Shown piece after piece: positions 6,814 to 7,644 of a DNA stretch of 7,644 bases (positions are counted from its first letter, which is position 1; every line of letters starts with the position of its first letter). Location of the stretch: assembly GCA_947097635.1 (NCBI GenBank), contig CAMURW010000069.1:1-7644 (forward strand). Reading direction: 5' to 3'. The notes under the pieces were generated by a model that ran no database searches, was not told where the DNA came from, and was given only the letters and a program-made list of their open reading frames with translations. The stretch comes from an uncultured Bacteroidales bacterium (GTDB lineage: Bacteria; Bacteroidota; Bacteroidia; Bacteroidales; P3). The position numbers and the translations under genes were made by a program.

Positions 6814-6868
6814 GGCTTCTTGGACAGCCTAAGATTTCTAGGGATCTCCAAGGGCTGCCTGAGAAGCC
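6814..6868 (-). other. 55-nt imperfect hairpin between the beta and gamma oxidoreductase genes
   Basis: Read on the minus strand, GGCTTCT (6868-6862) pairs with AGAAGCC (6820-6814). GGCAGCC (6859-6853) pairs with GGCTGTC (6829-6823) with one G-U wobble, and AGAT (6847-6844) pairs with ATCT (6835-6832) around an 8-nt loop. The first two stems are separated by a symmetric CA/CA internal loop. An alternative CTTGG/CCAAG pairing is also available. The wobble works only in minus-strand RNA, since on the plus strand it would be A-C, which fits a structure in the operon transcript. It ends 28 nt before the gamma start. It could protect or cleave the mRNA, or tune the ratio of the two subunits; which of these is unknown. 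Confidence 0.55.
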
Positions 6869-6876
6869 ATGAACTT

Positions 6877-7644
6877 TTATTTCGTAACAACTGTCAGGGG
6901 GTGATCCACTACGAAGCGGTCCTTGGTGACGGTGTCCAGCACCTTGCCTTCCACCTTGATGTCGCCGAGAGGGTAGTTGGGCACCATGTTTTCTTCCATC
7001 CACTTGTTGGCCTGCACGGGGGTCAGCTTCCAGCCGCTGTTGCAGTTGGAAAGGATTTCCACGAAAGAGAGCCCTTTTTGCAGTTTCTGGTTCTCGAAAG
7101 CCTGTTTTACGGCTTTCTTGGCAGCGTTGACGTGGGCGGGGGTATCCACGGCTTGGCGAGTCACATAGTAGGTGCCTGGCAGGGTGGCCAGCATCTCGGT
7201 GATGCGCAGGGGATAGCCGTTGAGATCCACTTGACGACCGTAAGGAGTGGTCTGGCTCTTCATGCCAATCAGCGTGGTAGGGGCCATCTGGCCGCCGGTC
7301 ATGCCATAGATGCCATTGTTGATGAACACCATGGTGATGTTCTCGCCGCGGTTGGCGGCGTGGATGGTCTCTGCTGTGCCGATAGCGGCGAGGTCGCCGT
7401 CGCCCTGATATGTGAACACGAACAGGTCTGGGTTCAGACGCTTGATAGCGGTAGCCAGTGCGGGGGCACGGCCATGTGCCGCCTCCTGGAAGTCGACATC
7501 CAGGTAGTTGTATGCCAGTACGGAGCATCCTACGGGAGCCACGCCGACGGTTTTATCTTGAATGCCGAGTTCGTCAATTACTTCGGCGACGATACGGTGG
7601 GCACGGCCGTGGCCGCAGCCAGGGCAGTAGTGCATCACTGCATC
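6877..7644 (-). CDS. 2-oxoacid:acceptor (ferredoxin) oxidoreductase, TPP-binding beta subunit, N terminus cut by window edge
   Basis: The visible 255 residues are the beta subunit of a 2-oxoacid:ferredoxin oxidoreductase, which binds thiamine diphosphate and carries out the decarboxylation. The frame is open to the right edge, beginning DAVMHYCPGCGHG. The CPGC motif normally lies some twenty residues into these proteins, so only a short N-terminal piece and the true start are missing. The thiamine-binding motif is complete: GDGDLAAIGTAE (81-92) leading to FINNGIYGMTGGQ, with Asn109-Asn110. The segment QEAAHGRAPALATAIKRL (53-70) is typical of the KorB/VorB group found in Bacteroidales. The gamma subunit follows. 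The alpha subunit and a small ferredoxin-like subunit would be expected just beyond the right edge. Family certainty is high, but the preferred 2-oxoacid is not readable here. Confidence 0.93.
   Translation of the reverse strand, partial: DAVMHYCPGCGHGRAHRIVAEVIDELGIQDKTVGVAPVGCSVLAYNYLDVDFQEAAHGRAPALATAIKRLNPDLFVFTYQGDGDLAAIGTAETIHAANRGENITMVFINNGIYGMTGGQMAPTTLIGMKSQTTPYGRQVDLNGYPLRITEMLATLPGTYYVTRQAVDTPAHVNAAKKAVKQAFENQKLQKGLSFVEILSNCNSGWKLTPVQANKWMEENMVPNYPLGDIKVEGKVLDTVTKDRFVVDHPLTVVTK

Noticed and set aside
6853..6868. CTGAGA on the plus strand, reminiscent of the TPP riboswitch THI box, beside a thiamine-dependent enzyme gene
   Set aside because: It is on the strand opposite the operon, the other conserved TPP riboswitch segments are absent, and the match is explained by the stem of the hairpin.
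6786..6890. N-terminal extension of the gamma subunit to 6890
   Set aside because: The extra 35 codons are translated hairpin sequence, start inside the beta gene and have no counterpart in the family. ATG 6785 begins right at the conserved GFGGQG region.
6809..7528. Minus-strand 239-codon open frame overlapping the oxidoreductase beta gene
   Set aside because: It is an Arg/Pro/His-rich shifted-frame shadow of the beta subunit gene, which has intact thiamine-binding motifs in the proper frame.
1..7644. tRNA, rRNA, CRISPR arrays or prophage genes
   Set aside because: No cloverleaf, ribosomal RNA segment, regularly spaced short repeat or phage gene was seen on either strand.

Overview
The window looks like a chromosomal stretch from a Bacteroidales bacterium, most likely Prevotella-like. 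Four observations point there. There is a secreted C10 (streptopain/interpain-type) cysteine protease with an FN3/adhesin-like tail. That tail ends in a Cys-Asp-x-Tyr-x-Trp repeat typical of Bacteroidetes surface proteins. The promoter matches the Bacteroidetes -33 TTTG / -7 TAnnTTTG pattern, and no Shine-Dalgarno sequences are visible. The 2-oxoacid:ferredoxin oxidoreductase genes have the anaerobe-type beta-gamma order. All supported genes lie on the minus strand, so the window reads right to left.

From right to left: (i) 7644-6877 is the TPP-binding beta subunit of a 2-oxoacid:acceptor oxidoreductase, cut at its N terminus by the window edge. A 91-nt spacer holding a 55-nt hairpin follows, then the gamma subunit (6785-6228), then a 15-bp hairpin that probably ends the operon. 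(ii) 6227-6003 is a short intergenic region with a second, oppositely oriented terminator-like hairpin. (iii) 6002-4824 is a family 2-type glycosyltransferase. (iv) 4823-4100 has no intact gene. It holds a decayed IS5-family transposase remnant (4762-4361), a run of nine G, a good Bacteroidetes promoter, and a leader of about 135 nt containing four alternating copies of AACTCC/GGAGTT that can pair in mutually exclusive ways. (v) 4099-1 is one unbroken reading frame (1366 codons visible, no stop) for a secreted multidomain C10 protease, whose C terminus lies beyond the left edge.

The beta and gamma subunits act in one enzyme that oxidatively decarboxylates a 2-oxoacid to an acyl-CoA with ferredoxin as electron acceptor. 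The glycosyltransferase and the protease stand alone here, and nothing in the window ties them to a shared pathway. I see no clear new multi-gene system. The least explained material is non-coding: the protease leader with its competing helices, the nearby G9 tract, and the hairpin between the oxidoreductase genes.
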